Virus record (IMG/VR): IMGVR_UViG_3300037086_000458
Location: 22,090 to 86,089 of that record
Length of the DNA stretch: 64,000 nt
Source: a virus
Direction: 5' to 3' (one strand)
Positions within the stretch are counted from its first letter, which is position 1, and the number at the start of each line of letters is the position of its first letter. Under the pieces are notes generated by a model. That model was given only the letters and a program-made list of their open reading frames with translations. It searched no databases and was not told the DNA's origin. A program made the translations under genes and the position numbers. This document shows, in pieces, positions 41,995 through 50,332 of this stretch.

Positions 41995-42361
41995 ATGTAT
42001 AACTTATATCTTGAGGAAGGTAGTCGCTACCTTTCAGCAAGATGATACCCCCTACGATAACGATATCGTTGAAAAAAAGTATACGATAGAAAATCCCATA
42101 ACATCGATAAAGTTAAAAAATCAAGAATCATCTGATGAATCTAAAGGATCTGAAAAGCAAGAAGAGTCCAAAGGATCAGAGGAAAGATCAAATAAACCCC
42201 TTATAGATGTGCAGGAAAGAGATGTCCGGGATGCAAAAAGACCTGATATAAAACCTTCTCGTAGGCAGGAATCACATAGGTCTAAGTGGAAAGGTGAAGG
42301 GTCCCGGGAAGTTAGAAAAGATTATCAGAAACAATATCGTGTCGATAATGGAAACACTTAA
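41978..42361 (+). CDS. Hypothetical disordered basic/acidic protein
   Basis: The 127-residue protein starts 17 bases inside the portal gene, with a later in-frame ATG at 41987. It is Lys/Glu/Ser/Arg-rich with ESKGSEKQEESKGSEE tandem similarity and no structured domain apparent. It may be a small virion or assembly protein. No family is recognised. Confidence 0.55.
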   Translation: MERMRKCITYILRKVVATFQQDDTPYDNDIVEKKYTIENPITSIKLKNQESSDESKGSEKQEESKGSEERSNKPLIDVQERDVRDAKRPDIKPSRRQESHRSKWKGEGSREVRKDYQKQYRVDNGNT

Positions 42362-42370
42362 GGAGATATT

Positions 42371-42673
42371 ATGTCAAAAGTACCAAAACCTTTGGTTAAG
42401 CAGATTGAGAATTTTAATGAGATCATGGAAGCCTTAAACGGCCTTATTGATGGCAGTAAGATAAAACTTGAGAATTATGACGATGATTTTTTAGAGATTC
42501 TTACAGATATTCGTAAGAAGGGTTTAGAGCTTAGAGATCAGATAGAAGTGTTTAAAAATAAGTTAGAGGAATCTGTTTCTGATGAATATGATACTAGCTC
42601 AAACTCTAGATTTGCCTCTACAGAAAGAGTAATTGATTCTTTTTTAACAAGTAATGCGGAGTGTAAGTTCTAA
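42371..42673 (+). CDS. Small helical hypothetical protein
   Basis: The 100-residue protein is acidic and helical (VKQIENFNEIMEALNGL, DIRKKGLELRDQIEVFK). AAGGAG precedes the ATG. It lies between portal and head-assembly genes, with an AT-rich 91-base spacer downstream that contains GTGTATTGAAATTAAA, similar to a motif found upstream of 22651 and 48663. Confidence 0.55.
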   Translation: MSKVPKPLVKQIENFNEIMEALNGLIDGSKIKLENYDDDFLEILTDIRKKGLELRDQIEVFKNKLEESVSDEYDTSSNSRFASTERVIDSFLTSNAECKF

Positions 42674-42764
42674 TAAGTTTCTAATAGTCTATTAATATAT
42701 TTCCGAACTTTTGAAGTTAATGTCTTTAAATGACATGTGTATTGAAATTAAATAGAGGAATATT

Positions 42765-43931
42765 ATGGCAAAAGAAGAAAAGAAAAAAGTAAAGCCTTCT
42801 GATAATAAGATGGTTCAGAATATTCTATTAAAACATCCTGAAGTTATAAATAATGCTCGTCATCTATTTAGAAATGAAAACGGAACTACAATAGTTGAAG
42901 ATAGAGTCCCTCGAGGTGATCCTGAAAGAGGAACAGTGGGCCAGCCTTTTTGTCAGGGGGATCTTACTGATGCAGATTTACGGGACCTGGCTAAGTATGC
43001 TACTGAAATAGTAGATGAAGGCATCCTTCGCTACGATGAAAAAACAGCCTATGAAGATGCTTTACATAGAGCCATAGGAACTAAAGATGGTGGAAAATAT
43101 TCAGGAAAAGTAAATGCAGTTACCTATGGTTTAATACTTTCCTCTATGAATAAAAAGAAAGCTGCTCCTATAGATAAAAAAGCTAGTGAAAATATAGAAG
43201 AAAAAACACATTCAATAGATTCATCAAAGGACCCTAAGGAGGACCACATGTCAAATTTAGGCGAATTGGCAAAAATTGCTGAGTTCATAGCCAAACAAAG
43301 TCCGGATCAGATGGTTATACTCAGAGCAATGGTAAAAGAAGCTGCGGATCAGAATGATCCTAAGCGTTGGCAGAAAACCATGGATGCCATAGGTATCAAG
43401 GCTCCAAAGGCTAAGAGTGCTAGTGAAGAAGATGAGACTCCTGGGCAGGAAGAAGCTATGAGTGCAAAACATGACGAAGATAAGCCTGATACCAAAGAAG
43501 AAAAGAAAATAGAAGAGAAAGCAATGGGTAAGGGTCATGATGAAGACGAACCAGGACACGAAGAAAAAGAAACTCCAGCAGAGAAAAAAACTGAAGAAAA
43601 AGCTGTAGATAAAGCCAAAGAAGAAGAAAAAGATGCTTCTTCTCCTATAGTTGATGAGCTCGACAAAATTGCTGAAGAACTAGAGCAGTCTGGTGATTAT
43701 GAGCTTTTCAAAGTTGCATATCAGTTAGATCAGGTTTCTGATGTTCTACAGGGTAAGAAAACAGCGGCTGCTCTGGAAAGCGAACCAGATGAAAAGTATA
43801 TGAAAGACGCTTTCAAATCAACTATCCGTCAGAAAGATAAAGATGAAGGATACATGGAGTCTTTTGCTACGGATAAGACCCAGGAAGTTTCCAAAGCTTA
43901 TTCCAAAAGACCTTACGGAATAGTGAAATAA
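42765..43931 (+). CDS. Hypothetical charged virion-region protein
   Basis: The 388-residue protein has a more ordered N-terminal 130 residues (HPEVINNARHLFRNENGTT, QGDLTDADLRDLAKYATEI) and a long Lys/Glu/Asp-rich tail with repeated elements such as KGHDEDEPGHEEK. The helix LAKIAEFIAKQSPDQM separates them. GAGGAA precedes the ATG. Its composition resembles scaffold or internal head proteins. No specific family is recognised. Confidence 0.58.
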   Translation: MAKEEKKKVKPSDNKMVQNILLKHPEVINNARHLFRNENGTTIVEDRVPRGDPERGTVGQPFCQGDLTDADLRDLAKYATEIVDEGILRYDEKTAYEDALHRAIGTKDGGKYSGKVNAVTYGLILSSMNKKKAAPIDKKASENIEEKTHSIDSSKDPKEDHMSNLGELAKIAEFIAKQSPDQMVILRAMVKEAADQNDPKRWQKTMDAIGIKAPKAKSASEEDETPGQEEAMSAKHDEDKPDTKEEKKIEEKAMGKGHDEDEPGHEEKETPAEKKTEEKAVDKAKEEEKDASSPIVDELDKIAEELEQSGDYELFKVAYQLDQVSDVLQGKKTAAALESEPDEKYMKDAFKSTIRQKDKDEGYMESFATDKTQEVSKAYSKRPYGIVK

Positions 43932-43956
43932 GTTTTAAAAATAAAGGGAGTCAGTA

Positions 43957-44526
43957 ATGCAGCCATATCCTCCAAATAAGTCTGCGGTAGCTACCAATTT
44001 CAAAATTGGTGATGCAGTAAAATGGGTCATTAGTGAAACGCAGATTTCTCCTTATATCGGTGTTATAACAGAGATATGTCCCGGTATCAATAAGGTATGG
44101 GCTGAAATGCCTATTGGGGGTAACCAACAATTTGATCCTAGCGATCTTATTTTGGTCCCCCCGGAGCAAGGGACTCCTTTAGTTAAGAAAAATACTGGGT
44201 ATAGTAGTTATGATAAGGAGAAATCGCATAAGGAGTTTGGTAATATCGGGGATAAAAAGGTCGTAAAGCTTGCTGAAGAACTTTTAGCTAAAAAGTTAAA
44301 CATTGATGTAGGTATCTATCATATAAACAAGATGGCTTCTACGATTGCCCATAAGTACGCTTCAGAAGTGATTGAAAAAATATCCTCGGATATCCTTAAA
44401 TGCAAAGATAGTGGATTAACAGATATACAAGCCTATCAAGATATTTATAAGAAATATGCTTCAAAATGCTCTGATGGTTTTATGAAGCATGCAATCCAAA
44501 AGATATATGCATTGAAGGAAGAATAA
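43957..44526 (+). CDS. Hypothetical protein with SH3-like N-terminus
   Basis: The 189-residue protein begins with a beta-rich segment (FKIGDAVKWVISETQISPY then GVITEICPGINKVWAEMP) resembling small SH3-like barrels, followed by a helical C-terminus with several conserved-looking Tyr and Lys residues. It ends six bases before the head protease gene. GGGAG precedes the ATG. A head-assembly role is inferred only from position. Confidence 0.55.
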   Translation: MQPYPPNKSAVATNFKIGDAVKWVISETQISPYIGVITEICPGINKVWAEMPIGGNQQFDPSDLILVPPEQGTPLVKKNTGYSSYDKEKSHKEFGNIGDKKVVKLAEELLAKKLNIDVGIYHINKMASTIAHKYASEVIEKISSDILKCKDSGLTDIQAYQDIYKKYASKCSDGFMKHAIQKIYALKEE

Positions 44527-44532
44527 AAATAT

Positions 44533-47337
44533 ATGTCAATGCTAAGATTTGGGAATGCAGCTTTAGTGACCAGAATAGTCGATCCATTTAAATGGGTCGA
44601 CAAAAAAGTCCCTGCCGGTAGAGTTAAAGTTGCTAGAAATATAATAGCTAAGTATGATCCCTCTAAGTGGCTTTTAAGTCATGTCTCTATTATAGCTTCC
44701 GTTGATGTAGAGCTTGCAGATCAAAAAGATAAAAAAAGCAATTATTTAATTAAGCCAGAATATTCAGCTTTTGTAAATAATAATGGGGATTCTTGGGAGC
44801 GTGAACTTCTTAAAGCTACTTACAAAACTTTTTTAGGTGCTGATAATTATGTAGAGCATGTCCAAATCCCTGAGTTATCAAAAGGGAAAGTAATTGATGT
44901 TGCTTTAAGAGAAGTCCCAATAGGAAAAGATATAGATGGTAAAGATCTTACAACCCTTTATGTTGATATCCTTATAGCCACCAATAAGACTCACACTGAT
45001 TTAATTGAAAAAATTAAAGATGGTACATATAACGCAACTAGCATGGGTTGTGGGATAGCTGGTACAAAGATAATTCTACCTAATGGTTCTATTAAATTTA
45101 TAGAGAATGTTATGGTAGGGGATGAGGTATTAACGCATACCGGTAAATCAAAAAAAGTTACGGCATTATTTAATAAATATGTTTCAGATGTTTCTTTATA
45201 TTCTGTTGATTATATAGGTGCTGAAGAACCCTTAAGATTAACTGGAGAGCACCCTATTTTAATAGCATTTTCTGATTCCGTAAAATGTACCTATCAAAAA
45301 AGTAGGTGTAGGGTTGATAGAAATCAAAGTATGTGTTCTTGGAATAGTAAGGGTGGTAAGAAAAAAATAGAATGTGGTAGAGATAAAAATACCTATGAAT
45401 ATGGTTTTAAATTTGTTCCTATATCTGAGGTATCTAAAGGAGATTATATAGTTAGAGTTTTTCCTACAGATACAACTGATAGCGAAATTTTTACAGAGGA
45501 CATTTGTAGATTGTTGGGTATATATGCTGGGGATGGTTATATAGGTTGGCAATGGGCTACTAATATAGATCATATTACTCAACAAAAAACGTATACAAAA
45601 AGATACCCGGCGTATATTGGTTTTTGTTTAGGGTTAAAAGAAAAGAAGTTACAAGAAGAAGTTTTAGAACTACTTAATAAAATATCACCAAGTGTAACTA
45701 TTACAAGTAAGGAAGTTCCTGAAAGAAATGGTTTTTATATAAATGTTTATGATAAAGATTTATCAAAACTTTTTTATGAAAATTGTGGAGAAGGTGCTTG
45801 GACTAAATCTTTTTCAGATAAAGTGATGGTTTTACCTAAAGATAAGCAGCTAAAAATTATATCAGGTATGTTTGATACTGATGGGTGCTATCAAGAAAAA
45901 ACTAATAGCTTACACTATTCTTCTGCCTCTATAAATTTATTAAATCAGCTACATTTACTTCTTTTAAGAAATGGCATAGGTAATGCAAGGGAAAGGGTAT
46001 TAAGAAAAGATACAGGTAAGAAAAAAGGCCAAGGAAAATATTTTCAAGAAACAGTTACAGTTAATAAAAATTTTTCATTTAAAGTTCCAAGTTGTAAAAA
46101 TAAAAGTTTTGGTATTGAGCCTAAAATTAAAAAAGAAGATTGCTTCTTTTTTAATAACTATTATTTATCCCAAATAAAGACTATAACACATTTAAGATTT
46201 TCAGGTAATATTTATAATTTTTCTGTAGAAGAAGATGAATCTTATTCTGTAGATAATGTAGCTGTTCATAATTGTTTAATTGCTTATAGTCAGTGTTCTC
46301 AATGCGGTAATATAGCTGAAGACGAACCAAAGTTATGTAAACATGTACGTTATTTCAAGAATAACTTTTTCATAGATAAAAATGGTGTAAAAAGGATAAT
46401 AGCCGAGCTTTGTGGAAGAGCTGAAGATCCGGGTAGTAATAAGTTTATTGATGCAAGCTGGGTTAAAAAACCTGCTTTCGAAGGGGCTTTATTAAGAAAT
46501 CTGGTTGAGCCTTCTGAGGATATATCAGAAAAGCTTAATAAAGCGATGTTATTTCCTTCATTTCAACCTCAGCCTGGAATGCTCTTAAGAGCTGCCTCAC
46601 AATCAGCAGCAGCTCTTGTAAATGAGATACAAGCTCAGAATGAAGCTGCCCCTGATCCAGCCTCTTCCCCTGCTCCTAAGGAACCTAAAGAACCTGCTGG
46701 TGATGATACTGATTTTCCTGCAGCACCAGAAGGTGATACTCCTTTGAAACTTGATGAACCTCCTGCAGAAGAAGCACCAGCAGCAGAAGCACCTGTTCCA
46801 GAAGCTCCAGCAGCACCCCAGCCTCAGATCCAAGAGCCTGCCGAGGATGCAACTGTTAAAGAAGTAGAAGATCTCTTTACAAAAAATATCCTTAATAAAA
46901 TAAGAAAAAAACTATTAAAGGATGATGCAGAGTTAAAGACTGCTCCTGGTGATAAACCAATAGTTAGTGAATCCTTAAATGATAATTTTATAAAAACTTC
47001 AGATAGTAAAAATCACCTGATTAAACTAGCTAGAACTACAGGTAATAAAAGATTGATAAATGGTTTTATGATCCTTTCTAATATTGAAAATTGGGAAAGT
47101 TTAAAAAGATATGGGTATGATCGTAGAGATGTGTTAGGAATGCTTCATTTCATAGACAAAAACATGTCTTCTAACCCAGTAGGATCTGATGCAGTTTTAG
47201 CTTTGTCTAAGATTAAAACAGCAAATAGTAGCCCTCAATCTTTTTTTACTGAGATGATTATAGAAATTGGCAGACAGCCCTCAGTAAAAGAAGCTAAAAA
47301 GCTAATTAAGTGGGCTAAAATATTATCAAAATTATAG
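44533..47337 (+). CDS. Prohead protease/scaffold-type protein interrupted by an intein
   Basis: The 934-residue product is a host protein split by an intein at residues 173-580. The joined exteins (526 residues) read SMG then CLIAYSQCSQCGNIAEDE, RIIAELCGRAEDPGSNKF and IDASWVKKPAFEGALLRN, a pattern I associate with prohead core/protease proteins of large phages. The C-terminal extein continues with an Ala/Pro-rich linker and a charged helical end that fits a scaffold part. Splicing would restore the head protein in front of the capsid genes. Confidence 0.72.
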   Translation: MSMLRFGNAALVTRIVDPFKWVDKKVPAGRVKVARNIIAKYDPSKWLLSHVSIIASVDVELADQKDKKSNYLIKPEYSAFVNNNGDSWERELLKATYKTFLGADNYVEHVQIPELSKGKVIDVALREVPIGKDIDGKDLTTLYVDILIATNKTHTDLIEKIKDGTYNATSMGCGIAGTKIILPNGSIKFIENVMVGDEVLTHTGKSKKVTALFNKYVSDVSLYSVDYIGAEEPLRLTGEHPILIAFSDSVKCTYQKSRCRVDRNQSMCSWNSKGGKKKIECGRDKNTYEYGFKFVPISEVSKGDYIVRVFPTDTTDSEIFTEDICRLLGIYAGDGYIGWQWATNIDHITQQKTYTKRYPAYIGFCLGLKEKKLQEEVLELLNKISPSVTITSKEVPERNGFYINVYDKDLSKLFYENCGEGAWTKSFSDKVMVLPKDKQLKIISGMFDTDGCYQEKTNSLHYSSASINLLNQLHLLLLRNGIGNARERVLRKDTGKKKGQGKYFQETVTVNKNFSFKVPSCKNKSFGIEPKIKKEDCFFFNNYYLSQIKTITHLRFSGNIYNFSVEEDESYSVDNVAVHNCLIAYSQCSQCGNIAEDEPKLCKHVRYFKNNFFIDKNGVKRIIAELCGRAEDPGSNKFIDASWVKKPAFEGALLRNLVEPSEDISEKLNKAMLFPSFQPQPGMLLRAASQSAAALVNEIQAQNEAAPDPASSPAPKEPKEPAGDDTDFPAAPEGDTPLKLDEPPAEEAPAAEAPVPEAPAAPQPQIQEPAEDATVKEVEDLFTKNILNKIRKKLLKDDAELKTAPGDKPIVSESLNDNFIKTSDSKNHLIKLARTTGNKRLINGFMILSNIENWESLKRYGYDRRDVLGMLHFIDKNMSSNPVGSDAVLALSKIKTANSSPQSFFTEMIIEIGRQPSVKEAKKLIKWAKILSKL
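45049..46272 (+). mobile_element. Intein with LAGLIDADG homing endonuclease domain
   Basis: The 408-residue insert begins with Cys173 (CGIAGTKI), has block B TGEHPIL, the two endonuclease motifs LLGIYAGDGYIG and ISGMFDTDGCY, and the C-terminal splice motif NVAVHN, immediately followed by the +1 Cys of the C-extein. All residues needed for standard (class 1) protein splicing are present: N-terminal Cys, block B His, penultimate His, terminal Asn and extein Cys. The endonuclease motifs are intact, so homing is possible. Confidence 0.92.
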
Positions 47338-47439
47338 AGATTTATAATAACCTATTCATATTGAATTTTTAAGTGATTGAAATTTTAGATCGATAGCAAT
47401 GGTGAAACTGAATATAAAATTATCACAGGAGGTTATTTC

Positions 47440-48558
47440 ATGAGAAACCGCTTAACTTCAAGAGTAGCTGCGGATACAGTAGCGGACAAAGGTACTGGGA
47501 TCATGAACGATCCGTACCAAGTTAACAATCCGGAACATGAAAAGAATGATCCGGAGATGTCAAGTTATGTTATAGGAGATCCTGAAAAGTTTGGTGAAGG
47601 CGTGAATAAGGATGATCTCTGGAAAAAAGATAAGAGAGATCCTGGAACGCACATTCCTGAGATTACCGCTAAGATGGCAGCGGATGCTATTAAAGCTGGT
47701 CGCAATCTCGAAGAAAAAGCTGTAAAGTGTATCGTCGCTTCTCAACGTATTCTTCCTGGTGCTGTAGATGCTGTTATTGAAAGCCAAGCGGCAGATCTCA
47801 TGCAGCTTCCTGACACTATGATTAATTCTCTTCTTAGTCGTCAAGAAGACCTGGCAAATTCTATTGCTAAGGCTGCTGAAGACACTTCTGAAAAAGTAGA
47901 AGAAAAAGAAGAGAAAGAAGAGAAGGATGAGAAGGATGCTTCTAAGGCTTGCAAAAAAGAAGATGAAGAGAGTGAAGAAGTAGATGCTTCTAAAGCTTGT
48001 AAAAAAGATGATGAGGATGAAGAAGTAGAAGCTGCTGCTAAGAAACTCGAAGAACTCCAGGCCTCAGTTATTAAACTTGCTGGTGAGATCCCTGCTGCTT
48101 TGAAGGCTTATCAGGAAGCTCAGAAAGCAAAAAAAGGTGAGAAGCCCGAAGAAAAAGAAGAAGAAAAAGATGCTGGTGCAATTCCTGAGGGTTTGAAAAA
48201 ATTTCAGGAAGAGCAAAAGGCAAAAAAAGGTGAGAAGCCCGAAGAAGATGAAAAGGATGCAGGTAAAAAAGTAGAACCTGCTGAAGAGAAAAAGGAAGAA
48301 GAAGAAGTAAAAGATGCTGCTAAGAAAGAGGAAAAGAAGCCTGAAGAAGAGATCACTTTTGGAGATACTGGTGAAGGCGAAGGAAAAGATGCTTCACAGA
48401 ATCTTCTTGATGATATCTTTTCAAGCGTTATCGCTTCTGATACGAAAAAGGGAGCAAAGAGTCTTAGTGGTTTAGTTAAGAAAGAAGCTTCTGAGGCAAA
48501 AGATCCGTTGGATGGCATATGGAATGCTCCTCCGGACGTTTCATCGCATTTTCAATAA
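47440..48558 (+). CDS. Scaffold-like highly charged protein
   Basis: The 372-residue protein has an ordered part to about residue 145 (TAKMAADAIKAGRNLEEKA, CIVASQRILPGAVDAVIES) and then long Lys/Glu-rich repeats with two related units (QKAKKGEKPEEKEEEKDAG and QKAKKGEKPEEDEKDAG) and a repeated DASKACKK element. The end returns to a short ordered segment. AGGAGG precedes the ATG. Its position just upstream of capsid genes and its composition fit a scaffolding or internal head protein. Confidence 0.6.
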   Translation: MRNRLTSRVAADTVADKGTGIMNDPYQVNNPEHEKNDPEMSSYVIGDPEKFGEGVNKDDLWKKDKRDPGTHIPEITAKMAADAIKAGRNLEEKAVKCIVASQRILPGAVDAVIESQAADLMQLPDTMINSLLSRQEDLANSIAKAAEDTSEKVEEKEEKEEKDEKDASKACKKEDEESEEVDASKACKKDDEDEEVEAAAKKLEELQASVIKLAGEIPAALKAYQEAQKAKKGEKPEEKEEEKDAGAIPEGLKKFQEEQKAKKGEKPEEDEKDAGKKVEPAEEKKEEEEVKDAAKKEEKKPEEEITFGDTGEGEGKDASQNLLDDIFSSVIASDTKKGAKSLSGLVKKEASEAKDPLDGIWNAPPDVSSHFQ

Positions 48559-48562
48559 TGGA

Positions 48563-48579
48563 TGTATGAATTGAAATAA
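48563..48579 (+). promoter_or_regulatory. 17-base motif upstream of decoration-like gene
   Basis: TGTATGAATTGAAATAA is identical to 22593-22609. It lies 84 bases upstream of the start at 48663, in a spacer that also contains AAGGAGG. Both copies are intergenic and on the plus strand upstream of genes, so a shared promoter element is possible. Confidence 0.35.
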
Positions 48580-48662
48580 TAATAGGTAGATAGTTTTTTA
48601 ATACCCGCCAAAGAAAATTTTTTGGGTTGGGTGAGTTTAAATAATCTTAAGGAGGTTTTACT

Positions 48663-49214
48663 ATGATCGGTGAAGCAAGCGGCATAGTCCCAGATCGTGG
48701 GATGAATATTCTCTACAGAGTTACCCTTAATTCATTGGGTAAACTGACAGACGCTGGTTTAACAAAGGCTAACTACTCTTCTCTCCAGCAGCAAGCAAAC
48801 ACTCGTTTGAGTTCTTCAACTCCAAACGGTATTCTTGCTGGTAGCGTTGTAGCGGTTGGTGCAACTAGCGGGACAATCGTTGCGGCTAATGCGGATACTC
48901 TCACAGTTGTGGGTATCGCTGAGAACAATGCGGTTGGTTATCCGTATGAGTCTTCAAGTGGTGTTGGTTCCGGTAAGTGCCCTTACCTCTCAGGCGCAGG
49001 TTCATGCTTTGCAACTGACCTTTATGAGACAGCGACTGCTGGCGGAAACGCATCTATTATGACCGGTTATACTCCTGGTGCCCTTCTGTACGCTTCTGCA
49101 AATGGTCTTTTGACCAATTCTACAGATAGTGTTAAAGGCACAGTAGTTATCGGTGTTGTTTTGTCTGCTCCGTCAACAAGTGATCCGTTCATGGTTGTTC
49201 AGATGAGGATATAA
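48663..49214 (+). CDS. Head decoration/fibre-like structural protein
   Basis: The 183-residue protein is Gly/Ala/Ser/Thr/Val-rich and beta-like (VVAVGATSGTIVAANADTL, VVGIAENNAVGYPYE), with two central cysteines (KCPYLSGAGSCFATD) that could form a disulfide. AAGGAGG gives it a very strong ribosome binding site, suiting an abundant virion component. It lies directly upstream of the capsid gene, where decoration proteins are common. The base composition is less AT-rich than average, as in the capsid gene. Confidence 0.6.
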   Translation: MIGEASGIVPDRGMNILYRVTLNSLGKLTDAGLTKANYSSLQQQANTRLSSSTPNGILAGSVVAVGATSGTIVAANADTLTVVGIAENNAVGYPYESSSGVGSGKCPYLSGAGSCFATDLYETATAGGNASIMTGYTPGALLYASANGLLTNSTDSVKGTVVIGVVLSAPSTSDPFMVVQMRI

Positions 49215-49219
49215 TGGTG

Positions 49220-49250
49220 AGTGAGGTGTAACAGCCTCACTTTATTATTA
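49220..49250 (+). terminator. Weak hairpin between decoration-like and capsid genes
   Basis: AGTGAGG (49220-49226) pairs with CCTCACT (49235-49241), followed by a T-rich but interrupted stretch (TTATTATTAT). It may partly terminate or process the transcript between two highly translated genes. Confidence 0.4.
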
Positions 49251-49311
49251 TAAAACTCTGAATACACATGAAATTGGGTAATCTAAAAAAAGTTTTAAGG
49301 AGGTTTTTATT

Positions 49312-50190
49312 ATGTCTGAGATCAGTAACGAAGTCAAACAGCAGCTTATAGGCGATTTCATTAAGACTGCTGCAGGCCGTGCAAAACTTGCTGCTTCCAT
49401 GATTCAGCCTTTACGTCTGAGAAGGGATTATACCTCAGTAGCACGTAAGGCTTTCTTGGTTGAGCAGCTTCCTGATGGCGCACTCCCAATCTATGACAAA
49501 GATCCGAACGTTACGGCCTTTGTTGTTGGTGAAGAGGGCGAGAACATTCTTGCTATTACCAAGCCTCGTCGCGTGATTTTCCCGTTGTTCGAAATTGCAT
49601 CGAACCCTGAAATTCCGTTGACACAGGTTAAAGAAAGACGCTTCGACCTTATTGAAAGAGCACAAGATCTTGCTAAGGCACAGATTCAGGCTGCGGAAGA
49701 TGCCAGAGCTTTTGACGTTATGGATGCAGTGTCAACGGTTGGTTTTGACAACCTTGGTTCTGCCTATGTAAATGCTCAGGTTAATGCTACTGCCCCGATC
49801 AAGCCCGCTGATTTTATTGATGCTTTCGCTCGCATCGAGACCCATGATCTGAGAGTTGCCCGAGTCTTTATGAACGCTTTGGATTATGCTGATGTGCGTA
49901 AATGGGGAAGAGACGTCCTTGACATCGAGAGTCAGGCCAGTCTGTTAAAGACAGGTTTGATGGCTACGGTTTGGGGCGCACAGATCATCGTAACGAGAAA
50001 AGTCAACCCCGGGTATGCATATGTATGTGCAGAGCCGGAGTTCTTCGGCAGAATTCCCGTTAGAACCGAGTTGACCGTACTTTCTGCTGACGATCCAAAA
50101 GCTCGCCGTATCGGTTTTAGCTGCTTCGAAAATCTTGGTATTGGTTGCCATAACCCATTGGCACTTACCAGAATTAAGATAGCTAGATAA
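49312..50190 (+). CDS. Major capsid protein (HK97-fold type)
   Basis: The 292-residue protein has the expected capsid layout: a short N-terminal helix, a P-domain-like middle (KERRFDLIERAQDLAKAQIQ) and A-domain strands (ARVFMNALDYADVRKWG, GAQIIVTRKVNPGYAYVCA). The ribosome binding site AAGGAGG and an almost ideal terminator after the stop fit the most abundant virion protein. Its less AT-rich codons are also typical of highly expressed phage genes. It follows the protease and decoration-like genes. Confidence 0.78.
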   Translation: MSEISNEVKQQLIGDFIKTAAGRAKLAASMIQPLRLRRDYTSVARKAFLVEQLPDGALPIYDKDPNVTAFVVGEEGENILAITKPRRVIFPLFEIASNPEIPLTQVKERRFDLIERAQDLAKAQIQAAEDARAFDVMDAVSTVGFDNLGSAYVNAQVNATAPIKPADFIDAFARIETHDLRVARVFMNALDYADVRKWGRDVLDIESQASLLKTGLMATVWGAQIIVTRKVNPGYAYVCAEPEFFGRIPVRTELTVLSADDPKARRIGFSCFENLGIGCHNPLALTRIKIAR

Positions 50191-50217
50191 CTTTATAAAT
50201 CATAAGGTTATATACAT

Positions 50218-50254
50218 AAAGACTTGGCCTAATAAGCCAGGTCTTTTGTTTTTT
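50218..50254 (+). terminator. Strong terminator after the capsid gene
   Basis: AAAGACTTGGC (50218-50228) pairs with GCCAGGTCTTT (50236-50246) with one G-T pair, followed by TTGTTTTTT. It ends the capsid transcript and isolates it from the TnpB element beginning near 50333. The 80 bases between them hold nothing I recognise. Confidence 0.8.
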
Positions 50255-50332
50255 ATAAGCTATTTATTTAACTTCATATTTTCCTCTATGTAAACACGAA
50301 TTTTTTGTTTTTATGAGTCTTACGAGAGAAAA

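Noticed and set aside
48204-48518. Minus-strand Ser/Phe-rich frame
   Set aside because: Produced by reading the Lys/Glu repeats of the scaffold-like gene backwards.
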